Assembly: GCA_040830545.1 (NCBI GenBank)
Contig: JBFOMB010000041.1
Coordinates: 1 to 61,395, forward strand
From: HXMU1420-2 sp040830545
GTDB taxonomy: Bacteria > Pseudomonadota > Alphaproteobacteria > Rhodobacterales > Rhodobacteraceae
Reading direction: 5' to 3'
Length of the DNA stretch: 61,395 nucleotides
The notes beneath the pieces were generated by a model that made no database searches, was not told the DNA's origin, and saw only the letters and a list, made by a program, of their open reading frames with translations. The first letter of the stretch is position 1, and the number at the start of each line of letters is the position of its first letter. Below are positions 34,206 to 43,180 of the stretch, in pieces. A program made the translations under genes and the position numbers.

Positions 34206-36635
34206 TCAGGCCCGTGCTCGCGCGCTGGACGGATCGACCGCGCAGGTGTCGATCACCTCGGCCTCGCGCATTTCGTTGTGAACCATCACCTGCATGTGCG
34301 TGCCGGGTGCGGTCAGGTCCTTTGGAACCAGCGCCATCGCGATGTCGTGGTTGCAGTAGTAAGAGAACCCGCCCGATGTCACGCGACCCACCAGCGTGCC
34401 ATCCTTGTACACGCCTTCGTCAAACATCACGGATGTATCGCCAAAGGGCAGTTTCAGCGTCACCAACCGGTTGTAGCTGTCCTCGGCCTTCTGCTGCATC
34501 AACGCGTCCTTACCGACAAACTCTCGGCCTTCGGTCACTACAAACCGGTCCAGGCTGGCCTCATACGGGGTCATGTCCTTGCAAATCTCGCGATTGATCG
34601 CGCGGTAGGATTTTTCCAACCGCATGGACTCCAGCGCTTCGAGACCAAAGGGTTTCACGCCTGCCTTCAGCAACAGGTCCACCAAGTGCCGGTTGTAGCC
34701 GACCGGGTGGTGCAGCTCCCAACCCAATTCCCCTGTGTAGGAGACACGCAGCAGGTGCACGCCCTTGGCATAGCCGACCTCGCCCATCTGCGCCGACAGC
34801 CACGGGAAGGCCGCGTTGGACAGATCATTGTCGGTCAGCGGTTGCAGGATGTCCCGCGCCTTGGGGCCGGCCAGTGCAATAACGCCTAGGTTTTCGGAAA
34901 TGTCCTCGATCACCACCGATCCGTCACGGGGCAGGACGCGCTGCAACTGGTCCCAGTTGTAGCTGCGCCAGTTCGGGGTGGAGATCAGGTAGAAGTCATC
35001 CTCGCCATACCGAACGATGGTGTATTCCGCATCCATCCCACCCTTGGCATTCAGCATCAGCGACAGGGTCATACGCCCGATCCTGGGCAGTTTGTTCGCC
35101 ATCAAACCATCCAGCCACGCCGCCGCCCCCGGTCCGCGCACCGTGAACTTGGTCATCGGTGACATTTCGATAAACCCTGCCTCTTCGCGGGTATTGCGCA
35201 CCTCGGCCTGCACCTGCTCCATGTGGTCGGTACGGCGGAAGCTGTGTTCCGGGATCGCCTTGTCCCGCGAATCCGCAAACCAGCGCGGGAATTCGTAGCC
35301 GTTAAAGCTGGTCCAGACGGCCCCGTGCGCAGTCAACAGATCATAGCTGCCCACGGTTTTCATCGGGCGCGCATCCGGGAAATCCTCGCCCGGAATATGC
35401 GCGTTCATATGTGTGCCCCAGGTTTCGCGGACCTTGTCCATGGTCCAGCGCTTGGACGCGTAGTCCGAGAACCGGCGCGGGTCGAGTTCGGACATATCCA
35501 TGCCCGGATCGCCGTTGATGATCCATTGCGCCAGACGGTTGCCCACCGTGCCCCCCCACAGGATGCCGCCCGGCATCCCCTCGGCCAGCCACAGGTTTTC
35601 GTGACCGGGAGCGGGTCCGGCCAGCGGCAGTTCGTCGGGCGTCATTTGGAACGGACCCCGCGTGTTGGCCTTGATCCCGACCTCACCCAGGGTCGGCACA
35701 CGTTCCAACGCACGCTCCCACTGGGTTTCCACCGCTTCGAAGTCTTCGGGCAACAGGTCCGCGCCGAAATCGGGCGGAACGCGATCTTCGGCGAACAGCT
35801 TCAGGTCCTTGGTAAACTCGTAGGGTCCGAACTGAATGCCGCCAACATCTTCGCGCAGGTAGGCACCATAATCCTCGTCCCGCAGGATCGGATATTCGGG
35901 CCGACCCTGCTGTTTGCGCTCGACCAGCGCTGGTACGGTTTCGGTGGTCCAATACTGATGCACAATCGGGATACAGGGCAGGTCCAGCCCAACGCGGCGC
36001 GCGTTTTCACGGGCGTAGTTTCCGGTGGCAAAGACGAGATGTTCGCAGGTGATCTCGCCCTGGTTGGTGGTCACCTTCCAATGTCCATTCTCCAACCGCT
36101 CATACGCTGTCGCCTCGGTATTCTGATACACTTTGGCACCCGCATCGCGGGCCAGTTTTGCCATCGCCTGCGTGATGTCCGCCGGGTTCACATACCCGTC
36201 TTCGGTGTGCAGGATACCGCCCCGGATTTCATCCGACTGGTTCAGCAGCGGATGTATCTCGGCAATCTCCTCGGGTGACACCAGTTTGCAGGGCACACCT
36301 GCCGCCTCGGCAATCGAAATGTAGGACTGGAATTCATCCCAACGCTTTTCGGTGTTCGCAACCCGCAACTGCCCGACCTTCCGCAACCCGACGGAGCTGC
36401 CCATCTTCTGCTCCACCTCGGTATAGATGCGGATCGTTTCCATCGTCATCTTGGACACGTTGTGGGACCGCACAAAGGTCACCAGCAAACCTGCCGCATG
36501 CCACGTGGAGCCTGACGTAAGCGAGGTCCGCTCCAGCATCACCGCATCTGTGCAGCCATGTTCCGTCAGCCCATACAGAATGGAGGCCCCGACGCAGCCG
36601 CCCCCCACAACGACAACTTTGGCATGAGATTGCAT
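34206..36635 (-). CDS. FAD-dependent dimethylglycine/sarcosine dehydrogenase-like protein with C-terminal GcvT domain
   Basis: 809 residues from the ATG at 36635, chosen because AAGGAG stands 7 nt upstream; a longer frame to 36767 lacks this support. Residues 1-400 form a DAO/FAD domain with GGGCVG near residue 12 and a histidine-rich turn (TWHAAGL) typical of the covalent-FAD family. A linking FAO domain follows, then a GcvT aminomethyltransferase domain (about 430-800) that binds tetrahydrofolate. Such enzymes oxidise an N-methyl group and hand the one-carbon unit to folate as methylene-THF. It is the first gene of the leftward operon and is divergent from a LysR regulator. The substrate may be dimethylglycine, sarcosine or an N-methylated cyclic amino acid. 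Confidence 0.9.
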   Translation of the reverse strand: MQSHAKVVVVGGGCVGASILYGLTEHGCTDAVMLERTSLTSGSTWHAAGLLVTFVRSHNVSKMTMETIRIYTEVEQKMGSSVGLRKVGQLRVANTEKRWDEFQSYISIAEAAGVPCKLVSPEEIAEIHPLLNQSDEIRGGILHTEDGYVNPADITQAMAKLARDAGAKVYQNTEATAYERLENGHWKVTTNQGEITCEHLVFATGNYARENARRVGLDLPCIPIVHQYWTTETVPALVERKQQGRPEYPILRDEDYGAYLREDVGGIQFGPYEFTKDLKLFAEDRVPPDFGADLLPEDFEAVETQWERALERVPTLGEVGIKANTRGPFQMTPDELPLAGPAPGHENLWLAEGMPGGILWGGTVGNRLAQWIINGDPGMDMSELDPRRFSDYASKRWTMDKVRETWGTHMNAHIPGEDFPDARPMKTVGSYDLLTAHGAVWTSFNGYEFPRWFADSRDKAIPEHSFRRTDHMEQVQAEVRNTREEAGFIEMSPMTKFTVRGPGAAAWLDGLMANKLPRIGRMTLSLMLNAKGGMDAEYTIVRYGEDDFYLISTPNWRSYNWDQLQRVLPRDGSVVIEDISENLGVIALAGPKARDILQPLTDNDLSNAAFPWLSAQMGEVGYAKGVHLLRVSYTGELGWELHHPVGYNRHLVDLLLKAGVKPFGLEALESMRLEKSYRAINREICKDMTPYEASLDRFVVTEGREFVGKDALMQQKAEDSYNRLVTLKLPFGDTSVMFDEGVYKDGTLVGRVTSGGFSYYCNHDIAMALVPKDLTAPGTHMQVMVHNEMREAEVIDTCAVDPSSARARA

Positions 36636-36781
36636 TCTGCGGCTCCTTCGATTGATCGTGCGTCCAGTTTCGGGCGTCACGGGCAAGAAAACTAGGTCAG
36701 GCGCGTCAGAGGGTTTCCTGAATCCGACGGTGCATTGTCCGAAAACCGTATGCTCGGGCAATTGCAAAAATATTCACCCTG

Positions 36782-36798
36782 GATTAGCTGAGGTAATC
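36782..36798. promoter_or_regulatory. Candidate LysR-type operator
   Basis: GATTA-N7-TAATC (inner form ATTA-N7-TAAT) fits the T-N11-A dyad recognised by LysR regulators. It lies in the 222-bp divergent region, 60 nt upstream of the LysR gene start and about 147 nt upstream of the first operon gene. An overlapping TGAGG...CCTCA dyad extends to 36808. Confidence 0.5.
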
Positions 36799-36857
36799 TC
36801 AAACCTCACATTTTCTGCACTCGCAGCATATCCTGTGACCATTAGGACCAAACCTGC

Positions 36858-37745
36858 TTGCCCAGACGCCCCTACAACCTACCCCCAATCGGCTCTCTGG
36901 TCAGCTTTGAGGCTGCCGCGCGTACGGTCAGCTTCAAACAGGCAGCCGAAGAGCTGAACGTGACGCCAGCGGCGGTCAGTCATCAGGTCAAAGCACTGGA
37001 GCAGGACCTACAATGCAAACTGTTCAACCGTCATCATCGGGGCGTCGAATTGACGGAAAGCGGGGCCTATCTGCTGGTTGCCCTACAGCGCGGGTTCGAA
37101 GGCATTGACGAAGCCGTGTCGCAACTGCGCGGGCACCGCAATCGCAGCGCTGTGACCATCAAATCGACCACAGCGGTCAGCTCCCTGTGGCTGACGCCGC
37201 GTCTGGCGCAGTTCTGGAAGACCCACGGCCATATCTCTGTCGCGCAGGTGGTCAGCGATCAGGACAATGACGGGTCCAATTGCGATCTGAGCATCCACTA
37301 TGGCGATCTGTCTCGCGAAACTGGCACCTGCCGCGCCTTGTTTCATGATGAAATCATGGCGCTTTGCAGCCCGCGCTTTGCCGAGCAGAATGCAATCACA
37401 GACATATCCGACCTGTCGCGCATTCCCCTAATCCATCTGGATGCGCCGGAAAGCGATTGGACGGATTGGCGGGCCTGGGCCAAGGCGCTGGGGTTTGATA
37501 GGGAATTGGGGTCGGCCCACCGCGTCAACAATTACGTGATCGCACTTCAGGCCGCGCAGGATGATATGGGGGCTGTGCTGGGGTGGGATGGGCTGACCCG
37601 GGAACTGATCCAAAGTGGGCAGCTGGTCCAATTGCTGCCGAACACCGTAACCTCACCTTTGGATTTCTATGTGAAACTGCATAATCAGTCGTCGGACCGC
37701 GCAGCACTGGTGTTTCGGTGGCTGACAGAAGCCGGTGGCGATTGA
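36858..37745 (+). CDS. LysR-family transcriptional regulator (GcvA-like)
   Basis: 295 residues from a TTG start with AGGA about 10 nt upstream. The N-terminal winged HTH is clear (about residues 10-70: SFKQAAEELNVTPAAVSHQV, the standard LysR helix pair). The C-terminal periplasmic-binding-like effector domain covers about 95-290. The shape resembles GcvA, the glycine-cleavage regulator, which suits a neighbour operon that generates glycine-type or one-carbon products. It is divergent from the GcvT-fused dehydrogenase operon and most likely controls it and itself. Confidence 0.9.
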   Translation: MPRRPYNLPPIGSLVSFEAAARTVSFKQAAEELNVTPAAVSHQVKALEQDLQCKLFNRHHRGVELTESGAYLLVALQRGFEGIDEAVSQLRGHRNRSAVTIKSTTAVSSLWLTPRLAQFWKTHGHISVAQVVSDQDNDGSNCDLSIHYGDLSRETGTCRALFHDEIMALCSPRFAEQNAITDISDLSRIPLIHLDAPESDWTDWRAWAKALGFDRELGSAHRVNNYVIALQAAQDDMGAVLGWDGLTRELIQSGQLVQLLPNTVTSPLDFYVKLHNQSSDRAALVFRWLTEAGGD

Positions 37746-37855
37746 ACACCATTGCGTCCGTGCGCAAATTTGGACCCACCCGCAGGTTCCCGCCAGTTGA
37801 ACCCACGGCTGAGATTGCAGTAACGTCAGACAAAAGAACTCCAAGGAACGCGCCT

Positions 37856-38881
37856 TTGCCCACAGACCAGACCCGCCCGCTCACCCTGCGCGATGTATCC
37901 GAAGCTTCGGGCGTTTCTGAAATGACGGTCAGCCGTGTGTTGCGCAACCGAGGCGATGTGTCCGCCACGACGCGAGAAAAGGTTTTGGAAGCGGCCCGAA
38001 CGCTGGGATACGTGCCGAACAAGATCGCCGGCGCATTGGCGTCCAACCGCGTGAACCTTGTCGGCGTTATTGTACCGTCCCTGTCGAACATGGTGTTTCC
38101 CGAGGTTCTGACCGGCATCAATCAGGTTCTGCAGGACACCGAACTGCAGCCAGTGGTCGGGGTCACGGACTACCTGCCCGAGAAAGAGGAAAAGGTCCTC
38201 TATGAAATGCTGTCCTGGCGACCGGCTGGTGTGATCATTGCCGGGTTGGACCACAACGAAGCCGCCGTCGCGATGTTGCGTGCTGCCGGTGTTCCGGTGG
38301 TAGAGATCATGGACACCGACGGACGTCCCGTGGACGCGATGGTGGGTATCTCACACCGTCGTGCGGGCCGGGAAATGGCGCAGGCGATCCTGAAGGCCGG
38401 ATATGAACACATCGGGTTCATGGGCACCAAAATGCCGCTGGACCATCGTGCCCGGAAACGGTTCGAGGGCTTTACCGAGGTGCTGGCCAAGAGCGGCGTG
38501 GAAATCGAGGACCGCGATTTTTACTCCGGCGGCTCCGCACTGGCCAAGGGACGGGAAATGACGCAGGCGATGCTTGAACGCTCGCCCGACCTGGATTTCC
38601 TCTACTACTCCAACGACCTGATAGCGGCTGGCGGGTTGATGTACCTGCTGGAGGCAGGGATCGACATTCCCGGTCAGATCGGCCTTGCCGGGTTCAACGG
38701 GGTCGAATTGCTGCAGGGTCTTCCGCGCCAATTGGCGACGATGGACGCCTGCCGGGCCGAGATTGGGCAGAAGGCCGCGGAAATCGTGCTGGCGCGGCTG
38801 GACAACCCGGACGCTGACATCGACACCCAAATCGTGCTGACGCCCAAGATCAGCTACGGCGATACACTCAAACGGCGCTAG
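37856..38881 (+). CDS. LacI-family transcriptional regulator
   Basis: 341 residues from a TTG at 37856, chosen because AAGGA is 8 nt upstream and the HTH then begins near residue 8. A longer frame back to 37718 would overlap the end of the LysR gene and adds no recognisable sequence. LTLRDVSEASGVSEMTVSRV is the LacI HTH; NKIAGALASNRVNLVGVIVP is the hinge and start of the sugar-binding-type effector domain. The family resemblance is to the GntR subgroup (gluconate-type). It lies upstream of the YcaQ-like gene and the TRAP operon, and a palindrome near 40108 could be its operator. Confidence 0.9.
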   Translation: MPTDQTRPLTLRDVSEASGVSEMTVSRVLRNRGDVSATTREKVLEAARTLGYVPNKIAGALASNRVNLVGVIVPSLSNMVFPEVLTGINQVLQDTELQPVVGVTDYLPEKEEKVLYEMLSWRPAGVIIAGLDHNEAAVAMLRAAGVPVVEIMDTDGRPVDAMVGISHRRAGREMAQAILKAGYEHIGFMGTKMPLDHRARKRFEGFTEVLAKSGVEIEDRDFYSGGSALAKGREMTQAMLERSPDLDFLYYSNDLIAAGGLMYLLEAGIDIPGQIGLAGFNGVELLQGLPRQLATMDACRAEIGQKAAEIVLARLDNPDADIDTQIVLTPKISYGDTLKRR

Positions 38882-38884
38882 GCC

Positions 38885-40084
38885 TTGGCGCGCCTACTAC
38901 TCGACAATCGCACGGCCCGAAGCCTGTTTCTGGACCGTCATGCGCTGGCCGAAGCACCGGCAGGTCCCGGCAAGGGCGCGGATCTGGAGCAGTTGATCCA
39001 TCGCCTCGGCTTTGTCCAGCTGGACAGCATCAATACCGTGGCCCGCGCGCATGACCTGATCCTGTTTGCCCGCCGCCCGGCCTATCGCCCGCGCAATCTG
39101 CAATTGTTGTACGAGCGCGACCGCAAGCTGTTCGAGCATTGGACCCATGATGCCGCCGTTATCCCCATGGCGTTCTACCCGCACTGGCAGCTCCGGTTCC
39201 GCCGAGATGAAGAGATGTTGCGCAAACGCTGGCGGAACTGGCGGCGCGACGGGTTTGAATCCCGATTTCAATCGGTCCTGACCCATATTCGCGACCAGGG
39301 GCCGGTATGTTCATCCGACGTGGGCACGGACGAAAAGAAAAGCAGCGGCGGCTGGTGGGACTGGCACCCGTCCAAAACCGCATTGGAGTACTTGTGGCGC
39401 AGCGGCGCGTTAACCGTGGTGGGCCGCAGCGGGTTTCGCAAGTTCTACGACCTGACTGAACGGGTGATCGAAGCACAGGTGCATGCAGATCGGCCAGAGG
39501 ATCACGAAACCATCAACTGGTGCTGCAACGCTGCACTGGACCGGCTGGGGTTTGCCACGTCAGGGGAACTCGCCGCATTTTGGGATACGGTCAGCGCGGC
39601 GGAAGCAAAGGAATGGTGCGCCCGCGAACTGGAACAGGGGCGGTTGATCGAGGTTGAGATTGAAACCGTTGATCAAGCGCCACGCCGCTGTTTCGCCAGA
39701 CCCGGGATCGAGGTGGAAACCCCACCCGAACCCACCGGACGCCTGCGCGTGCTCAGCCCCTTTGATCCGGCCCTGCGTGACCGAAACCGGGCGGAGCGGC
39801 TGTTTGGGTTTCACTACCGGATCGAGGTGTTCACCCCTGCCGCCAAACGTCGTTACGGCTACTATGTCTTTCCATTGATGGAACGGGACAGGCTGGTGGG
39901 TCGAGTCGACATGAAAGCCCATCGCGATCAGGATCAGCTGCGCATTACCGCCCTCTGGCCAGAACGTAACGTCAAATGGACAGCCGGCCGCGCCCGCCGG
40001 TTCGAGGCCGAATTGGACCGCATCCGCCGTCTGGCAGGGGTTCAAACCGTGGTATTCGAGGACGATTGGCTGCGTGAAGCCTGA
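38885..40084 (+). CDS. YcaQ-family winged-helix protein (possible interstrand-crosslink DNA glycosylase)
   Basis: 399 residues from a TTG start, 3 nt after the LacI stop. The protein matches the winged-helix DUF1006/YcaQ family (PF06224) at nearly its usual length. Recognisable landmarks are FVQLDSINTVARAHDLILFAR (the QLD...RAH signature; the catalytic-type QxQ/QLD region) near residues 45-65 and HWTHDAAVIPM near 95. E. coli YcaQ is a DNA glycosylase that unhooks crosslinks; that function here is by family only. Its place between a LacI regulator and a TRAP operon probably reflects simple read-through rather than a shared pathway. Confidence 0.82.
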   Translation: MARLLLDNRTARSLFLDRHALAEAPAGPGKGADLEQLIHRLGFVQLDSINTVARAHDLILFARRPAYRPRNLQLLYERDRKLFEHWTHDAAVIPMAFYPHWQLRFRRDEEMLRKRWRNWRRDGFESRFQSVLTHIRDQGPVCSSDVGTDEKKSSGGWWDWHPSKTALEYLWRSGALTVVGRSGFRKFYDLTERVIEAQVHADRPEDHETINWCCNAALDRLGFATSGELAAFWDTVSAAEAKEWCARELEQGRLIEVEIETVDQAPRRCFARPGIEVETPPEPTGRLRVLSPFDPALRDRNRAERLFGFHYRIEVFTPAAKRRYGYYVFPLMERDRLVGRVDMKAHRDQDQLRITALWPERNVKWTAGRARRFEAELDRIRRLAGVQTVVFEDDWLREA

Positions 40085-40107
40085 CCCAGAGATGACGTCT
40101 TTGTGAT

Positions 40108-40120
40108 GTCAACGGTTGAC
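40108..40120. promoter_or_regulatory. Candidate operator upstream of the TRAP operon
   Basis: GTCAACGGTTGAC is a perfect 6-bp dyad around one base, 77 nt before the dctP start. The nearby LacI regulator is the obvious candidate to bind it, though the odd centre differs from many LacI sites. Confidence 0.45.
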
Positions 40121-40197
40121 TCGCTCCTCACTTCCGCAATCCTCTGATGCAGGCCCGATCCGGACTCGCACCCGGATCGCGTGAGAGGGAGGATAAG

Positions 40198-41259
40198 ATG
40201 AACGCATTCTGGAAAAATACAATTGGAGCCATGGCACTGGCCGTCACGGGCGTGGCGACACAGGCCGACACGATGAACGTCACGATTGTCGCCGGGCACC
40301 CGCCGGTCTTTCGCTGGGTCAAACATGCCAGCGAAACCTTCATCCCTGCGGTGAATGCCGCGTTGGAGGGCACGGATCACAGCATCAACTGGTCCGAACA
40401 ATACGGCGGCGCGCTAGCCAAGGTCGGGGAAGAACTGGAAACGGTAGAAGAAGGGCTCGCTGAAATCGGTCTGGTGTCCAGTCTGTTCGATCCGGCCAAA
40501 CTGGCCGTGCAGAACGTCACTTACTTCACGCCTTTCGTGCAGTCTGACGCCACTTTGGTCGCCGAGTGGATGGACGAATTGCAGGCCTCAAACGAAGCCA
40601 TGAAAGCATCCTGGAAGGCCAACGGGCTGGAATACCTAGGCGGGGCCATCGGCATCGACGACTACCTGTTGATGACCACGTTCCCGATCAATTCCATCGC
40701 GGATTTGGACGGTAAGAAAATCGGCGCACCGGGTCCGGCGGTCAATTGGTTGAAAGGCACGGGCGCGGTGGGTGTGTCCGGGAACCTGACGACATACTAC
40801 AACGAAATCAAAACCGGCGTGTATGACGGCGTGATCGTCTTTGCCTCGGCGGCACTGCCGGGCAAGCTGCACGAAGTAGCGCCACATATCACCAAGGTTG
40901 GCTTTGGCGCGCAATATGCCGGCGGTTTGGCCGCGAACAAGGATTGGTTCGACAGTCTTGACCCCGCAGTACAGACCGCGCTGAAAGAGGCCGCCGTGGC
41001 TGATCGGGTTGCCTATCACAAGGACCTTGAAGCTTCTGTCGCGAAGTTCCTTGAGATCATGCAGTCTCAAGGCGCGACGGTGACCGAGGTCGATCAGGCC
41101 TTCCGCGAGCAATGGGCAGCGGGTATGGACAATGTGGCCAAGGTCTGGGCCGAGCGTCTGGATGGCGAGGGGCTCGACGGGTCCGGCGTGTTGTCGACCT
41201 ACATGGACACGATGCGTCAGGCCGGGGCGACACCTGTGCGCAACTGGGATCAGGAATGA
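40198..41259 (+). CDS. dctP: TRAP transporter substrate-binding protein (DctP family)
   Basis: 353 residues. The ATG at 40198 is chosen because GAGGGAGGA lies just upstream, and it gives a clean signal peptide (about 1-21, ending TQA). The mature part shows the DctP fold with conserved patterns, including GAPGPAVNWLKGTGAV near residues 178-193 and a YNEIKTGVYDG stretch near 201. It captures the substrate in the periplasm and passes it to the DctQM permease encoded next. The downstream hydrolases suggest an organic acid or lactone ligand; the exact substrate cannot be read from sequence. Confidence 0.92.
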   Translation: MNAFWKNTIGAMALAVTGVATQADTMNVTIVAGHPPVFRWVKHASETFIPAVNAALEGTDHSINWSEQYGGALAKVGEELETVEEGLAEIGLVSSLFDPAKLAVQNVTYFTPFVQSDATLVAEWMDELQASNEAMKASWKANGLEYLGGAIGIDDYLLMTTFPINSIADLDGKKIGAPGPAVNWLKGTGAVGVSGNLTTYYNEIKTGVYDGVIVFASAALPGKLHEVAPHITKVGFGAQYAGGLAANKDWFDSLDPAVQTALKEAAVADRVAYHKDLEASVAKFLEIMQSQGATVTEVDQAFREQWAAGMDNVAKVWAERLDGEGLDGSGVLSTYMDTMRQAGATPVRNWDQE

Positions 41260-41285
41260 TCGGCCAAACCAGCGCGTGACGCGCA

Positions 41286-41861
41286 ATGGACAATCAACCC
41301 TCAAACGACCCGGACGAAATCAGCGCCCTGCCGCGCTGGTTTCAATTGGCGCGTCGCGTTCTGGACGCGGTGACGACCGGCCTGAACGTGCTGGGCACGC
41401 TGCTGATCGTCGTCATTATGCTGCTCGTGAATGCGGATGTCATCGGACGCAGCGTGTTCAACAACCCGGTGTCCGGGGTTCCTGAAATGGTGTCCATGTC
41501 GATTGTCGCCATCGTTTTCCTGCAGGTGGCTCAGGCCTTTCGCATGGGCCGCCTGACGCGTACTGACGCAATCCCGCAATTCCTCAAAACCCGCGCTCCG
41601 CGACTGCAACTCGGCATGGAAGTACTGTTTGGCGCGGCCGCAGGGTTTTTGGTCTGGCAGATCTATGCGGCCTCGGTACCATTGTTCCAAAAGGCCTGGG
41701 TGCGCAACACGTTCGAGGGGACGGTTGGGGATTTCACCGCCCCCATCTGGCCTGTGAAACTGATCATCCTGATCGGTTGCATGGCCCTGCTGTGCCAGAT
41801 CGCGCTCACCACACTCGGTGTGGCGCTGCGCCTGTTCCGGTCATCGGAGCACACAACATGA
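41286..41861 (+). CDS. dctQ: TRAP transporter small permease (DctQ)
   Basis: 191 residues with four hydrophobic segments (about 30-52, 70-88, 115-135, 155-180), as expected for DctQ. FNNPVSGVPEM after the first segment is the usual family motif. It follows dctP by 26 nt and overlaps dctM by 4 nt (ATGA). Together with DctM it makes the sodium-coupled membrane part of the transporter. Confidence 0.9.
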   Translation: MDNQPSNDPDEISALPRWFQLARRVLDAVTTGLNVLGTLLIVVIMLLVNADVIGRSVFNNPVSGVPEMVSMSIVAIVFLQVAQAFRMGRLTRTDAIPQFLKTRAPRLQLGMEVLFGAAAGFLVWQIYAASVPLFQKAWVRNTFEGTVGDFTAPIWPVKLIILIGCMALLCQIALTTLGVALRLFRSSEHTT

Positions 41862-43165
41862 GCCCGTTTGAAATCGGCCTCGCGTCTTTTGGGGCCATGG
41901 TGGTCATGGTTTACCTGGGCTTTTGGGTGCCTTTTGCGCTGATGTTGTCGTCTTATGTCGGCGTCTGGTTGATCAAAGGGTCACCGATACTTGCCGGGAA
42001 GCTGCTGGCACTTGCGGCGAGCGAAACGATCTCCAGTTACTTCTTTGGCGTTGTGCCGCTTTTCGTGCTCATGGGCTACCTGGTCAGCGTCACCGGCATG
42101 GGGCGTGATGCGTTTGATGTCGCAAACCACGCGTTCCGCCGCCTGTCCGGCGGTCTTGCCATCGGCACGGTTGGGGCCAATGCCATTTTTGCCGCGATCA
42201 CTGGCATCTCTATCGCTTCCGCAGCGGTTTTCACACGGATCGCCGTGCCGGAAATGATGCGCCATGGCTATTCGCCGCGCTTTTCAGCTGGCGTTGTGGC
42301 TGGCTCGTCGGTATTAGGCATGTTGATCCCACCCTCCCTACTGTTGATCCTGTATGGGTTGCTGACGGAACAATCCGTCGGCGACCTTTTCATCGCGGGC
42401 GTCATTCCGGGCCTGCTGCTGGCACTCATCTTCGGCGTCGGCATCTGGTTGACCGCGCACCTCTGGCCGTCGGCTCTGGGCGAAGGCGTCTCGCGGGATG
42501 ACACACCCGCCCTCACCCCACGCGAAGTCGCAGAAAAAGGTCTGCCAATCGCCCTGCTGATCGCGCTGGTTCTGGGCGGCATCTATGGCGGCATCTTCAC
42601 CCCGATCGAGGCAGGGGCAGTTGGCTGCGCAGGCGCGATCCTGATCGGATTGGCACGCCGGACGCTGGGGTGGCGTGATTTCTGGCAAGTGTTGAATGAC
42701 ACCGGACTGGTCACTGCCGCCATCAGCTTCCTCATCATTGCAGCTCAAATGTATTCTCGCATGCTGGCCCTGTCCGGTGTTCCGGCGGAATTTGGCAGTT
42801 TCGTCAGCGAGGCGGATATCGGCTATTGGGGCGTGATCCTGGCTTATGTCGTACTGGTCATCCTGATGGGAACCATACTGGACAGCTCCTCCATCATGCT
42901 GATCCTCGTTCCCCTGATGTTGCCAGTTCTGGCCACGTTCGACGTTAATCTGATCTGGTTCGGCATTGTCACGATTGTCGCCGTCGAAATCGGCCTGCTG
43001 ACGCCGCCTTTTGGCATATCCGTCTTTGTCATCAAATCCGCCTTGGATGATCCATCCATCACGCTTGGCGACATTTTTCGCGGGGCCGCTCCGTTCGCCC
43101 TGATGATGTTGGTCTTGCTGGCACTGATCCTAGCCTTCCCGTGGCTTGCCACTGCTCTTGTCTGA
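41858..43165 (+). CDS. dctM: TRAP transporter large permease (DctM)
   Basis: 435 residues from the ATG that overlaps the dctQ stop; the longer upstream frame would overlap dctQ substantially and adds no family sequence. Twelve or so hydrophobic segments and the DctM repeats are visible, for example GVVAGSSVLGMLIPPS in the first half and the matching MGTILDSSSIMLILVPLMLP in the second. This is the ion-coupled transport channel. Confidence 0.93.
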   Translation: MSPFEIGLASFGAMVVMVYLGFWVPFALMLSSYVGVWLIKGSPILAGKLLALAASETISSYFFGVVPLFVLMGYLVSVTGMGRDAFDVANHAFRRLSGGLAIGTVGANAIFAAITGISIASAAVFTRIAVPEMMRHGYSPRFSAGVVAGSSVLGMLIPPSLLLILYGLLTEQSVGDLFIAGVIPGLLLALIFGVGIWLTAHLWPSALGEGVSRDDTPALTPREVAEKGLPIALLIALVLGGIYGGIFTPIEAGAVGCAGAILIGLARRTLGWRDFWQVLNDTGLVTAAISFLIIAAQMYSRMLALSGVPAEFGSFVSEADIGYWGVILAYVVLVILMGTILDSSSIMLILVPLMLPVLATFDVNLIWFGIVTIVAVEIGLLTPPFGISVFVIKSALDDPSITLGDIFRGAAPFALMMLVLLALILAFPWLATALV

Positions 43166-43180
43166 GAAAGGAAACCGCCT

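Noticed and set aside
36636..36767. Longer N-terminus for the GcvT-fused dehydrogenase
   Set aside because: The ATG at 36635 has AAGGAG at ideal spacing, and the FAD motif begins right after it.
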